A DNA stretch of 60,467 nt from CAZSHX01 sp964606895 (GTDB taxonomy: Bacteria > Bacteroidota > Ignavibacteria > Kapaibacteriales > UBA2268), in NCBI GenBank assembly GCA_964606895.1, contig CAZSHX010000020.1, positions 1-60,467 on the forward strand. The letters run 5' to 3'. The notes under the pieces were generated by a model, which did not search any database, was not told the DNA's origin, and saw only the letters and a list, made by a program, of their open reading frames with translations. Both the position numbers and the translations under genes were made by a program. The first letter of the stretch is position 1, and every line of letters starts with the position of its first letter. Below are positions 25,614-34,513 of this stretch, one piece after another.

Positions 25614-26717
25614 TTATTTACTTCTTGAACTACGCCCTGTACTGCTTGAACCGCTTGAACCCGAAGATGACCTGCTTGAGCCACTGCTTCCCGAGCTGCC
25701 GCTCGACCTGCTTCCTGAACTGTTTCCGCTTGGAGCTGGAGGAGCAGTATAGGTGGAACGTTCTGCATTTCCTGAACTTCTTGTATTTCCCTCGGACGAA
25801 CGGGATGAGTTTGGTGAAGAAGATTGAGGTGTATATCTCGACCTCTCCTGAGTAGCCTCATTCCTGTTGCTCCCTTGGTTAGTTCTGGAATTTGTGGTTC
25901 TAACTTTCTGTCCGCTGTTGCTCTTGTTGTAATCGTTACTTTGTCTTGTGTATGTGCTTCTTGTTGTCGAACTTGGCAAATATGTACTACGATTGCCGCT
26001 AACAGCAGATCTTGTGGATTGCATATTACCTGAATAAGGCTTTTCGGTAACATAACCGCTACGGGAAGTGGTAGATAATGTTCTCTGAGGATTATTAACA
26101 TTGTTTCCTGAAGTTGTTGTCTTGCCGTAAGAACCTCTGTAAGGACCGAAAGTACGTACAGAACGTGGCTTTTGGTTGTGGTAGGCAACATCCCAGCCGC
26201 GATAGTTATCGGAATAATATGGGTCGTGCCACCAATGTCCGTAGTTATTATATGGATACCACCTGTTTCCCCAATATGGATGATAGTCATACCATGGGTT
26301 ATACCAGCACCAGTCCGAACCCCACCAGCCGCCGCTATAGTAGCTGATATGAAATCCGGGGTCGTAGTACATATAATCATAAGAGTATCTGTCCCACCAG
26401 GGTACAATCACAGGAACATATCTTGTTGAAACATAGTTTCTATCAACATATCCAGCAGAAGGACTTGAAGTGGCATATTGCTGTTCATTATCGGTTGCGT
26501 TGTATTCATCTTCGGCAAGCGGATTTTTCCACTGCTGTTTTGTCTTTGCTGGCACTTCCCTTTCGATTACTCTTTCTTTTACCACTACAACTCTTTCTTT
26601 TGGCTTAGAATTGTTGCTATAGCCAAAGAATTCATCGCGGGAGCCGTCTGTTGACACACAGCCTGCAAACAATGCGAGGACGAGTGTCAGTGTCATAATT
26701 TCAATTTTGGTTTTCAT
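25614..26717 (-). CDS. Low-complexity lipoprotein, Tyr/Trp-rich then Ser/Arg/Gly-rich
   Basis: The 367-residue product has a lipobox, LALFAGC, with lipidation cysteine near residue 20. Residues ~45-90 are charged (KERVVVVKERVIEREVP). Residues ~100-200 are very rich in Tyr, Trp, Gly and His (YSGGWWGSDWCWYNPWYDYH). The last ~170 residues are Ser/Arg/Thr/Asn/Gly repeats ending in runs of SGSSGSS. No catalytic domain is recognisable. Such a composition suggests a disordered surface or matrix-interacting protein. An overlapping 288-codon open frame on the same strand is a by-product of the low-complexity codon pattern and not a gene. It is followed after 8 bases by the FadL-like gene. Confidence 0.75.
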   Translation of the reverse strand: MKTKIEIMTLTLVLALFAGCVSTDGSRDEFFGYSNNSKPKERVVVVKERVIEREVPAKTKQQWKNPLAEDEYNATDNEQQYATSSPSAGYVDRNYVSTRYVPVIVPWWDRYSYDYMYYDPGFHISYYSGGWWGSDWCWYNPWYDYHPYWGNRWYPYNNYGHWWHDPYYSDNYRGWDVAYHNQKPRSVRTFGPYRGSYGKTTTSGNNVNNPQRTLSTTSRSGYVTEKPYSGNMQSTRSAVSGNRSTYLPSSTTRSTYTRQSNDYNKSNSGQKVRTTNSRTNQGSNRNEATQERSRYTPQSSSPNSSRSSEGNTRSSGNAERSTYTAPPAPSGNSSGSRSSGSSGSSGSSRSSSGSSGSSSTGRSSRSK

Positions 26718-26982
26718 TGTACCCTCCTTTATAAAAGGAAATACGATATTATTAAATTTTTGTTACAGACATATTGACGTAACATTTCAAATTTCGTTTT
26801 TTTAAGTCTGAATAATAAATATTCAACAGCAAAATTAAATTAATTTTATGAAATCAACATGAAAAAACGAACTAAAAACACCAAAAAGAAAATAATACTA
26901 CTTTTCGGGCTTATTATTTCGTATTTTTGCAATTTTGTATTGATGAATTTTCAGAAATTATATATATTTAAGGGTTGAATAA

Positions 26983-28026
26983 ATGAAGCTATCCGAGTTC
27001 AAATACCCAATAGCCAAAAACAACGTGGCAAAATTTCCTGCCGACCCGAGAGACTCCTCGAGACTTTTAGTTCTTAACAAAGAAACAGGCAACATGGATG
27101 AAAAGAAATTTTCGGACATTTTAAGCTATTTTCAAAAAGGCGATTGCCTTGTTGTTAATGAGACTAAAGTTTTCCCCGCAAGACTTTTCGGTAAAAAGGA
27201 AAAAACAAATGCACGTATAGAAGTAATGCTCCTTCGCGAATTAAAATCCGAAGAGAGAATTTGGGACGTACTTGTCGAGCCTGCACGTAAAGTGAGAATC
27301 GGCAATAAAATCTTCTTTGATAACAGCAAATTCTACTGCGAAGTCATAGATAACACAACTTCCAGAGGCAGAACTGTCCGTTTCAGCTTCGAAGGAAATC
27401 TTTTTAAAGTAATCGAGCGTCTCGGCGAAATGCCATTGCCCGAATACATCAAAAGAGAACCTACCGAACACGATAAAATTGCTTATCAATGTGTTTTTGC
27501 AAATCCTAATAATCTTGCATCAATCGCGCCGCCCACTGCAGGTCTTCACTTTACAGATGATTTACTGAAAAAGCTTGAAGACAAGGGTGTTAAAATTGCC
27601 AAGATTTTATTGAATATCGGTCAGGGCGTTTTCGAGAAGATTGAAGTAGAGGATTTAACGAAACACAGAATGTACTCCGAGTACTTCCAGATTTCGCGTG
27701 AAGCCGCAGAAACAATCAACAAATCTTTGAAGATGAAAAAGCATGTATTCGCCGTCGGGTGCAGTGTTGCCCGTGCTTTGGAAGCCTCGGTTCTAACGTC
27801 GGGAGCAGTCAAACCAAACAAAGGCTGGACAGATAAATTTATTTATCCTCCTTACGAGTTTAAAATTGCCGACAGGTTTATTACAAACTTCCATCCTCCC
27901 GCAACTCCATCACTTCTTTTAAGTGCGGCATTCGGAGGCAAGGAAAATATCTTCAAGGCATACAAGCGTGCTACGAAAAATGAGTACAGATTTTTAGCTT
28001 ATGGCGATGCAATGTTAATTATATGA
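26983..28026 (+). CDS. queA: QueA, S-adenosylmethionine:tRNA ribosyltransferase-isomerase
   Basis: QueA transfers and isomerises the ribosyl part of S-adenosylmethionine onto preQ1-tRNA to form epoxyqueuosine. Signatures: MKLSEFKYPIAKNNVAKFPADPRDSSRLL (family N-terminus, read as PADPRDSSRLL), VNETKVFPARLFG, the SIAPPTAGLHFT motif, NIGQGVFEKI, HRMYSEYF and NFHPPATPSLLLSAAFGG. The length of 347 residues is standard. It is monocistronic, with a good intrinsic terminator downstream. Confidence 0.96.
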   Translation: MKLSEFKYPIAKNNVAKFPADPRDSSRLLVLNKETGNMDEKKFSDILSYFQKGDCLVVNETKVFPARLFGKKEKTNARIEVMLLRELKSEERIWDVLVEPARKVRIGNKIFFDNSKFYCEVIDNTTSRGRTVRFSFEGNLFKVIERLGEMPLPEYIKREPTEHDKIAYQCVFANPNNLASIAPPTAGLHFTDDLLKKLEDKGVKIAKILLNIGQGVFEKIEVEDLTKHRMYSEYFQISREAAETINKSLKMKKHVFAVGCSVARALEASVLTSGAVKPNKGWTDKFIYPPYEFKIADRFITNFHPPATPSLLLSAAFGGKENIFKAYKRATKNEYRFLAYGDAMLII

Positions 28027-28060
28027 TTGATTTTTATAAATATTGATTGTAAAATTTGAT

Positions 28061-28093
28061 AAGGCATACTTTACAGTGTGCCTTATTCTTTTT
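28061..28093 (+). terminator. intrinsic terminator of queA
   Basis: AAGGCATACT-ttac-AGTGTGCCTT (one G-T pair) followed by ATTCTTTTT. It lies 35 bases after the queA stop and just before mutA. Confidence 0.8.
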
Positions 28094-28124
28094 AACAGAT
28101 TTTGAACATTATTTGAGTAGGAAA

Positions 28125-30302
28125 ATGGATAAGACTTTTGATGAAAATGTTGTGAAATTATTATCTGATTTTGAACGATTTACTTTAGACGACTGGAAAA
28201 ACGAAGCAATTTCCTCATTGGATGGAAAACCTTTGGAAAAACTTATGTCGCCGACCTATGAGAACATTACTCTCAAACCGCTTTACACAATGACCGATAC
28301 CGAAAAACTCGAACAGGTAAATAACAATTTTCCGGGGATTTACCCTTTTTTAAGAGGGACAGAATTCGGGAGCTATAAAACGAGGAAATGGTTTATCGCT
28401 CAGAATATTGAAGTGCCATCACCTGAAGAGTATAATCGAATTGCAATTGATTCTCTCGGTAAAGGACAAACCGCTTTGATTTTGAAATTTAATGTTTCGT
28501 TGCTTAATACAGATGATGACATGGAAATCGGTGAAAACGAACATATAAATTTGAACAACGGAAAAATAAATAAAAAAATGGAAATCGGAACTTTTGTTTC
28601 GACTATCGAAGATATTGAATCTTGCTTTAAAAATATTGACCTTACAGCAGTTCCCGTAAATATAAAAGCTGATTCATTTCCTTTGATGGCTTTGACTTTG
28701 TTCATAACCTATATTAAGAATCAGAATTATGATTTGAAGAAAATCAAAGGGACTTTAGAGTTCGACCCATTCATGTATCTTATGGTAAAAGGAGAACTTT
28801 TTACATCCCATGAAGATATAATTGAAGAAATGGCAACTGCCATGAAATTAGCCGAAGAATACCTGCCTGAATTCAGAGTTATTGGCATTAACGGGGCAAA
28901 TTTTCGGGAAGCTGGAGGGAATGCAGTTCAGGAACTTGCTTTTTCGTTTGCATCGGCAGTTGATTATATTCGGCTAATGCTGAACAAAGGATTTGAAATT
29001 GATAGTTTAGCCAATAAATTTGCATTCCAATTTTCAAGCGGTCCTGTTTTCTTCACAGAAATTGCAAAATTCCGTGCCTCAAGAATGTTATGGGCTAAGA
29101 TTATAAAGGAATTTTGCGGAAATGAAGAATCGCAAAAACTAAAATTCTCTGTTCAAACAACGAATTGGAACAAAAGTAATCTTGACCCACATGTTGATAT
29201 ATTGCGAGCAACAACGGAGACAATGTCAGCTATAATAGGTGGAGCCGATACAATAACTACTTCAGAATTTGACGATAATCTGCATGTTCCTGATGAATTT
29301 TCGAGAAGAGTTGCACGAAATACTCAAACTGTTTTGCTAAACGAATGTAACCTCACCGATGTTATTGACCCTTCGGGCGGTTCTTATTTTGTAGAATCGT
29401 TGACATCAGAAATTGCAAATACATCGTGGGAACTTTTCAAAGAAGTCGAAAAAATGGGGGGGATGTTCTCAGCTGTTAAAGCTGGATTCCCACAAAATGA
29501 AATCATGAAGACAGCAAACCTTAAGATGAAGGACCTTTCCTCCAGAAAGGAAATTCTGCTCGGAACGAACAAACATGCAAATTTGTATGAAAATACTGAG
29601 ATGGAAAATGAAGATTATTTTGAAGAAATTGTTGAACAATCTTCAATTCAGGTGTTGAAAATTCTTGAAAGAATTGAACAAAAGATTGAAAAACCCGAAC
29701 TTCAAAAGCTTTACGAATCTTTTTCACTGAAAAGCGAAGACTTGCCAAATGCTTTTCTAAGTGCTGCAGAATCGGGTGCAAGTTTTATTGAACTTATTGA
29801 TGCCGTTAGAAATTACGATAGCATAATTAAGGTTGAAAAACTGGAATTATTCAGAGCATCGGAAATTTTTGAGCAAATTCGTCTGAATGCCGATAACTTC
29901 AAAGCAGAAACAGGACATTTCCCACAATTATTTCTTGCATCCATGGGACCAGTCAAACAACATAAAGCAAGAACTGAATTTGCCCGCGAATTTTTCTCGG
30001 TCGGTGGTTTTGAATCAATCTATGAAAAAGGTTTTGCTAATTCTGAAGAGGCAGTATCCGCTTTTAAAGAATCCTCTGCTAAAGTGATTATACTCTGTTC
30101 TACAGACGATACTTACTCTGAAATTGTTCCAGCTGTTACTTCTTTGCTGAAGGACAATAAAGATGTTTTCATTGTTCTTGCAGGTTATCCTGCAGATATG
30201 GTTGAAACATACAAATCATTAGGAGTTCAGGAGTTCATTCATATTAAAGCAAATATTGTCGAGATAATGACTCGGATTCAGAAATTTTTAGGTATTAAAT
30301 AA
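28125..30302 (+). CDS. mutA: Methylmalonyl-CoA mutase small subunit
   Basis: The ATG at 28125 (MDKTFDENVVKLLSDF) is chosen; longer readings run into the queA terminator. The 725-residue protein is the non-catalytic partner of the heterodimeric B12-dependent mutase that interconverts succinyl-CoA and (R)-methylmalonyl-CoA in propionate metabolism. It aligns in outline with MutB (PFLRGTEFGSYKTRKWFIAQ versus PFLRGPYPTMYVTRPWTIRQ). As expected for the small subunit, the cobalamin lower-ligand motif DxHxxG is missing: the equivalent segment reads MGPVKQHKARTEF. A run of seven G at 29455-29462 is in frame. mutB starts 17 bases later. Confidence 0.92.
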   Translation: MDKTFDENVVKLLSDFERFTLDDWKNEAISSLDGKPLEKLMSPTYENITLKPLYTMTDTEKLEQVNNNFPGIYPFLRGTEFGSYKTRKWFIAQNIEVPSPEEYNRIAIDSLGKGQTALILKFNVSLLNTDDDMEIGENEHINLNNGKINKKMEIGTFVSTIEDIESCFKNIDLTAVPVNIKADSFPLMALTLFITYIKNQNYDLKKIKGTLEFDPFMYLMVKGELFTSHEDIIEEMATAMKLAEEYLPEFRVIGINGANFREAGGNAVQELAFSFASAVDYIRLMLNKGFEIDSLANKFAFQFSSGPVFFTEIAKFRASRMLWAKIIKEFCGNEESQKLKFSVQTTNWNKSNLDPHVDILRATTETMSAIIGGADTITTSEFDDNLHVPDEFSRRVARNTQTVLLNECNLTDVIDPSGGSYFVESLTSEIANTSWELFKEVEKMGGMFSAVKAGFPQNEIMKTANLKMKDLSSRKEILLGTNKHANLYENTEMENEDYFEEIVEQSSIQVLKILERIEQKIEKPELQKLYESFSLKSEDLPNAFLSAAESGASFIELIDAVRNYDSIIKVEKLELFRASEIFEQIRLNADNFKAETGHFPQLFLASMGPVKQHKARTEFAREFFSVGGFESIYEKGFANSEEAVSAFKESSAKVIILCSTDDTYSEIVPAVTSLLKDNKDVFIVLAGYPADMVETYKSLGVQEFIHIKANIVEIMTRIQKFLGIK

Positions 30303-30319
30303 GGATAGTGGAGGAAAAA

Positions 30320-32500
30320 ATGAAAAATATGCCCGATTTTACGAATATGAATTTAGATTTGGATTTTAAAAACACTGATTTTAACGATTGGAAGAATTCA
30401 TTTGAAAAAGAAACGAACACTCCAATTGATGCTTTTTATGAAAAATCTCTTGAGAATATTGAAATTGCTCCGGTCTATACCCAAAAAGATTTGGACGACA
30501 CTGAGCATACAGACTTTCTTCCGGGATTGACTCCGTTTCTGAGGGGTCCATATCCGACAATGTATGTAACCCGCCCCTGGACAATCCGTCAGTACGCAGG
30601 ATTTTCCACAGCCGAGGAAAGCAACGCATTCTACAGAAGAAACCTTGCCGCAGGGCAGAGGGGACTTTCTGTTGCATTTGACCTTGCTACTCACAGAGGT
30701 TATGATTCTGACCATCCGCGTGTTGTCGGAGATGTAGGAAAAGCTGGTGTTGCCATTGATTCCATACTTGATATGAAAATACTATTCGATTCAATTCCAC
30801 TGGATAAAATGTCCGTTTCGATGACTATGAACGGTGCTGTTTTGCCGATTCTGGCATTTTATATTGTTGCGGCAGAAGAGCAGGGAGTAAATATGGAATT
30901 GCTCTCAGGAACAATTCAGAATGATATTTTGAAAGAATATATGGTTAGAAACACATATATCTACCCACCCGTACCCTCAATGAAAATCATTGCCGATATT
31001 TTTGGCTATACTTCACGAAATATGCCTAAGTTCAACTGTATTTCAGTTTCCGGCTACCACATGGAGGAAGCAGGAGCAACAGCCGACATAGAAATGGCTT
31101 ATACTCTTGCCGACGGACTTGAATATGTCCGTTCGGGAATTAAAGCAGGATTGGACATTGATGCATTTGCTCCGAGAATTTCGTTTTTCTGGGGGATTGG
31201 TAAAAACTATTTCATGGAAATTGCCAAAATGAGAGCCGCAAGACTTATCTGGGCAAAAATGATAAAGCAGTTCAATCCAAAGAATCCAAAATCAATGGCA
31301 CTGCGAACTCATTCCCAAACTTCAGGCTGGAGTCTGACTGCTCAGGACCCTTTCAACAATGTTGTCAGAACCTGTGTGGAAGCAATGGCGGCGGCAATGG
31401 GACATACTCAGTCTCTTCATACCAATTCACTTGATGAAGCAATTGCTCTGCCAACAGATTTTTCAGCCCGTATTGCCCGAAATACACAGATTTTCCTTCA
31501 GGAAGAAACAGGTATCTGCAAAGTTGTTGACCCGTGGGCAGGTTCGTATTATATAGAGAAACTGACTCATGAACTGATGCACAAAGCATGGCATCACATC
31601 GAGGAAGTTGAATCACTCGGCGGAATGGCAAAGGCGATTGAAACAGGTTTGCCTAAAATGAGAATTGAAGAAGCCGCCGCCCGCCGTCAGGCAAGAATTG
31701 ATTCGGGTGTGGAAATTATCGTCGGTGTAAATAAATTCAAACTTGAACACGAAGACCCTCTCGAAATTCTGGAAGTTGACAACTCGCTTGTTCGCGAAAG
31801 CCAGCTTAAAAGGCTTGCCGAACTAAAGGCAAACCGCGATGATGCAAAGGTTAAGTCAGCTTTGGACGCTTTAACAAAATGTGCAGAAACAGGTGAAGGC
31901 AATTTACTTGAACTTTCGGTTAATGCCGCAAGGGTGAGGGCAAGTCTTGGTGAAATATCTTATTCTTTGGAAAAAATATGGGGGAGGCATAAAGCTGTGA
32001 TTCGTTCTATTTCAGGAGTTTACAGCTCCGAATATTCAGATAAAGATGAAATCGAAAAAGTTCGCACACTTGCCGACGATTTCGAAGTTTTGGAAGGAAG
32101 ACGGCCAAGAATTCTGGTTGCCAAAATGGGACAGGACGGTCACGACCGAGGAGCAAAGGTTATTTCAACTGCATTTGCCGATATGGGCTTTGATGTTGAT
32201 GTTGGTCCTTTGTTCCAAACACCCGAAGAAACAGCACGCGAAGCAATCGAAAATGATGTGCATATTGTCGGGGCAAGCTCGCTTGCGGCAGGTCATAAGA
32301 CATTGATTCCACAGCTTGCCGAAGAATTGAAGAGGCTTGGCAGGGAAGATATAATGATTGTTGTCGGCGGAGTTATCCCACCGCAGGATTATGATTTCCT
32401 CTATGCTAACGGTGCCGATGCAATTTTCGGTCCGGGAACAATCATTCCTGTTGCCGCTCTTAAAGTTCTGGAAGACTTGCTGGAAAGAATAAAAGAGTAA
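30320..32500 (+). CDS. mutB: Methylmalonyl-CoA mutase large (catalytic) subunit
   Basis: I take the ATG at 30320 (MKNMPDFTNMN), preceded by GGAGG at a spacing of 5; a GTG 12 bases upstream includes that site. The 726-residue protein has the TIM-barrel substrate domain (RPWTIRQYAGFSTAEESN, SVSMTMNGAVLPILAFY, SGYHMEEAGATADIEMAYTLA) and a C-terminal B12-binding domain with GQDGHDRGAKVI (about residue 603), the DxHxxG cobalamin-ligand motif, then GASSLAAGH and a VVGGVIPPQDY segment. With MutA it catalyses the adenosylcobalamin-dependent rearrangement of methylmalonyl-CoA. The chaperone GTPase and epimerase genes are not nearby. Confidence 0.96.
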   Translation: MKNMPDFTNMNLDLDFKNTDFNDWKNSFEKETNTPIDAFYEKSLENIEIAPVYTQKDLDDTEHTDFLPGLTPFLRGPYPTMYVTRPWTIRQYAGFSTAEESNAFYRRNLAAGQRGLSVAFDLATHRGYDSDHPRVVGDVGKAGVAIDSILDMKILFDSIPLDKMSVSMTMNGAVLPILAFYIVAAEEQGVNMELLSGTIQNDILKEYMVRNTYIYPPVPSMKIIADIFGYTSRNMPKFNCISVSGYHMEEAGATADIEMAYTLADGLEYVRSGIKAGLDIDAFAPRISFFWGIGKNYFMEIAKMRAARLIWAKMIKQFNPKNPKSMALRTHSQTSGWSLTAQDPFNNVVRTCVEAMAAAMGHTQSLHTNSLDEAIALPTDFSARIARNTQIFLQEETGICKVVDPWAGSYYIEKLTHELMHKAWHHIEEVESLGGMAKAIETGLPKMRIEEAAARRQARIDSGVEIIVGVNKFKLEHEDPLEILEVDNSLVRESQLKRLAELKANRDDAKVKSALDALTKCAETGEGNLLELSVNAARVRASLGEISYSLEKIWGRHKAVIRSISGVYSSEYSDKDEIEKVRTLADDFEVLEGRRPRILVAKMGQDGHDRGAKVISTAFADMGFDVDVGPLFQTPEETAREAIENDVHIVGASSLAAGHKTLIPQLAEELKRLGREDIMIVVGGVIPPQDYDFLYANGADAIFGPGTIIPVAALKVLEDLLERIKE

Positions 32501-32527
32501 AAGCAAAGTGTTTAGATTAATGAAAAG

Positions 32528-32570
32528 ACTGGCTGTCTCATAATTTGGGACAGCCGGTTTTAATTTTTTG
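32528..32570 (+). terminator. intrinsic terminator of mutAB
   Basis: ACTGGCTGTC pairs with GACAGCCGGT (10 bp with one G-T pair) around a short AT loop, then TTTTAATTTTTT. It is about 28 bases after the mutB stop. Confidence 0.8.
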
Positions 32571-32713
32571 AAAAAAAATTTAATTTTCTGATTATTTGGT
32601 ATCATTATTCATAATTGAGAACAAAAGAAATAATCGAAAATAATAAAGTGAAGATATAAGGAATTCAGATAAAAATCATAATTGCATTCCCCTAATGCAG
32701 GGCTGAAATGTTT

Positions 32714-32747
32714 CCGAGGCTGTCCGCTTAAATTCGGACAGCCTCGG
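32714..32747 (-). terminator. 13-bp perfect hairpin downstream of the BlaR1-like gene
   Basis: CCGAGGCTGTCCG and CGGACAGCCTCGG form a perfect 13-bp stem with an 8-base AT loop. It lies 8 bases past the stop of the minus-strand gene. The U tract on that side is poor. Its GGCTGTCC/GGACAGCC core repeats that of the facing mutAB terminator. Confidence 0.55.
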
Positions 32748-32754
32748 ATTTTGT

Positions 32755-33957
32755 TTACTTGAGTCTGAATTTTACAGGTAAGTAAACTGAAGCAGAAACT
32801 GCTTTATTGTCTTTCAATGCAGGTTTGAATTTAATTTTCTTTGCCGCATCAATTGCCGCCTGATTGAAAACCTGATTGTCAGTTGAAACAACCTCGATTT
32901 TTCCAGACTTGCCTTTTTTAGATACCTCGATTTTCAGGATAACTTGTCCTTCAATTCCTGATTTTCTTGCGGCTTCGGGATAAACTATGCTTTTGGCAAA
33001 AGCCTGCATATCGAACATAGGCATAACATCAACAGAATCGAAAACCTGTTCTCTGTCTGCTTGCTTTTTTTCACCAAAAGCGTTTGCCGAATTCGGATTG
33101 ATAGCCAAACTGATAACAATCAAGAGCATCATAACCGGGACTAAAGCCAAAAACTTCAGATAAGCTGGTTTTAAGGATTTTTTACGTGATAGCATTTTTA
33201 TTCTCCTTTTGAGTAATGATATATTAAAATTATTAAGTATTTCGAAATTTATACCGCCAAAAGCCTGTTTAAGTAACAGATTTTGGTATTCTGCCCTGCA
33301 CGGACTTTTCATTATCGCTTTAGAATCTGCTTCATATTCATGAACTGACTTCAATGCTTTTCTATAAAACCATACAAACGGATTAATCCATTGAACACAA
33401 ATCAACAGTTCAATCAGGATGTTGTCAATCGTATGCAATCCGCGTATGTGAGCAAGCTCATGTGCAATAATAGTATCCTTGTCTTCGGGTCTCAATGAAT
33501 GCGAATTAATGAAAATTATATTGAAAAATGAAAACGGCGAATTCAATTTTTTCAGGTTTACAATTTTTACGTTCGAATAGCTAACTTTTTCAGCTTTATG
33601 AGCCAGACTCAGGATTTTGATAATGCTGAAACAGAATCTTAAAAACAAGAATGCCGTTACACTCAGATATATTATAAATCCTATTTCAATCCAGCTTAAA
33701 GCGATATTTTGACCTTTTTGCATTATGGCAGCAATGTCAACTATCTGCAAATATACAACATAAGATGTCAGACTTCCACCATTCAGATAGTCCTTAAAAC
33801 TTAACAACGGAATGAATAATGAAATGACTATACCGGACAGGAGGAAAAATCTGTTTGCCTTGAAAAATGTTTCATCCTTCAGTGATATGGCAAAAGCAAG
33901 ATAAAACAAAGCCACTCCTACCGATGATTGCAATATGTAAGTAAAAATGTTTTCCAT
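32755..33957 (-). CDS. BlaR1/MecR1-family M56 peptidase with C-terminal TonB domain
   Basis: The 400-residue membrane protein has several transmembrane segments in residues ~1-110 and near 265-285. The M56 zinc-peptidase motif is HELAHIRGLHTIDNI, followed by the third-ligand region SVHEYEADSKAI. After the last membrane span, the C-terminal ~90 residues form a TonB-like periplasmic domain (MQAFAKSIVYPEAARKSGIEGQ shortened as YPEAARKSGIEGQ, IDAAKKIKFKPAL, VYLPVKFRLK). In the model family, signal sensing activates the protease, which inactivates the BlaI repressor. Here the sensor penicillin-binding domain is replaced by the TonB domain, a common Bacteroidota arrangement whose signal is unknown. 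It overlaps nothing and starts 2 bases after blaI. Confidence 0.88.
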   Translation of the reverse strand: MENIFTYILQSSVGVALFYLAFAISLKDETFFKANRFFLLSGIVISLFIPLLSFKDYLNGGSLTSYVVYLQIVDIAAIMQKGQNIALSWIEIGFIIYLSVTAFLFLRFCFSIIKILSLAHKAEKVSYSNVKIVNLKKLNSPFSFFNIIFINSHSLRPEDKDTIIAHELAHIRGLHTIDNILIELLICVQWINPFVWFYRKALKSVHEYEADSKAIMKSPCRAEYQNLLLKQAFGGINFEILNNFNISLLKRRIKMLSRKKSLKPAYLKFLALVPVMMLLIVISLAINPNSANAFGEKKQADREQVFDSVDVMPMFDMQAFAKSIVYPEAARKSGIEGQVILKIEVSKKGKSGKIEVVSTDNQVFNQAAIDAAKKIKFKPALKDNKAVSASVYLPVKFRLK

Positions 33958-33959
33958 GA

Positions 33960-34337
33960 TTATTTCTCCTTCTGTTTGAGTATTTCCTCATCCATAATTT
34001 TTTTTATTTCTTCGAGTTCGACCAGCGATAGATTGTTTTCTTTTGTAAAAAAAGACACTAACTGCTCGAAAGAATTTCCAAAATAATTTTTTATAAACCC
34101 TTTCATGTATGACTTCGTATAAGCTCTTTTGGATACAAGCGGAAAATATTCGTGAGTTTTACCATAAGCCTTATGCCCGACAAACCCTTTCTTTTCGAGA
34201 ATCCTTACGATAGTGGAAACAGTATTGTAAGCAGGTTTCGGCTCCGGTATTGAGTTCATAACATCGTTAACAAATCCTTTGCCGAGCAACCATAGAATTT
34301 GCATAATCTGTTCTTCTGCTTTCGTAAGCTCTTTCAA
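33960..34337 (-). CDS. BlaI/MecI/CopY-family transcriptional repressor
   Basis: The 125-residue winged-helix protein begins LTKAEEQIMQILWLLGKG and has AYNTVSTIVRILEKKGFVGHK, the DNA-recognition helix and wing of BlaI-type repressors, followed by a helical dimerisation tail with GNSFEQLVSFF. The start codon is TTG at 34337, with AAAGGAGG 7 bases upstream, a strong site that decides the start. It is the first gene of a two-gene unit with the M56 sensor protease, so it probably represses this operon and other targets until proteolysis. A possible operator AACTA-ttttct-TAGTT lies at 34404-34419, with low support. Confidence 0.9.
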   Translation of the reverse strand: MKELTKAEEQIMQILWLLGKGFVNDVMNSIPEPKPAYNTVSTIVRILEKKGFVGHKAYGKTHEYFPLVSKRAYTKSYMKGFIKNYFGNSFEQLVSFFTKENNLSLVELEEIKKIMDEEILKQKEK

Positions 34338-34513
34338 TTTTGCCTCCTTTCAAATCCGATATTCGTTTAAAAAATCAAGTTTAAATATGTTTTTTATACT
34401 TTCAACTATTTTCTTAGTTATATAACGCTTTTTTTAGTTAAAAAGTTACAAATTATTTTTAAAAAGCTGAAAATATTTTTTTTCTTGGAGAAAATCGGGA
34501 TAATTTTTATTTT

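Noticed and set aside
25541..26407. 288-codon open frame overlapping the low-complexity lipoprotein on the same strand
   Set aside because: It has no signal or domain, its composition mirrors the repetitive codons of the real gene, and it runs into the FadL-like gene start.
29450..29465. Run of seven G in mutA as a phase-variation tract
   Set aside because: It is in frame within a conserved metabolic gene and shorter than typical switching tracts.
34400..34420. BlaI operator AACTA-ttttct-TAGTT
   Set aside because: The arms are short and AT-rich and do not match the known TACA..TGTA type; kept only as a remark.
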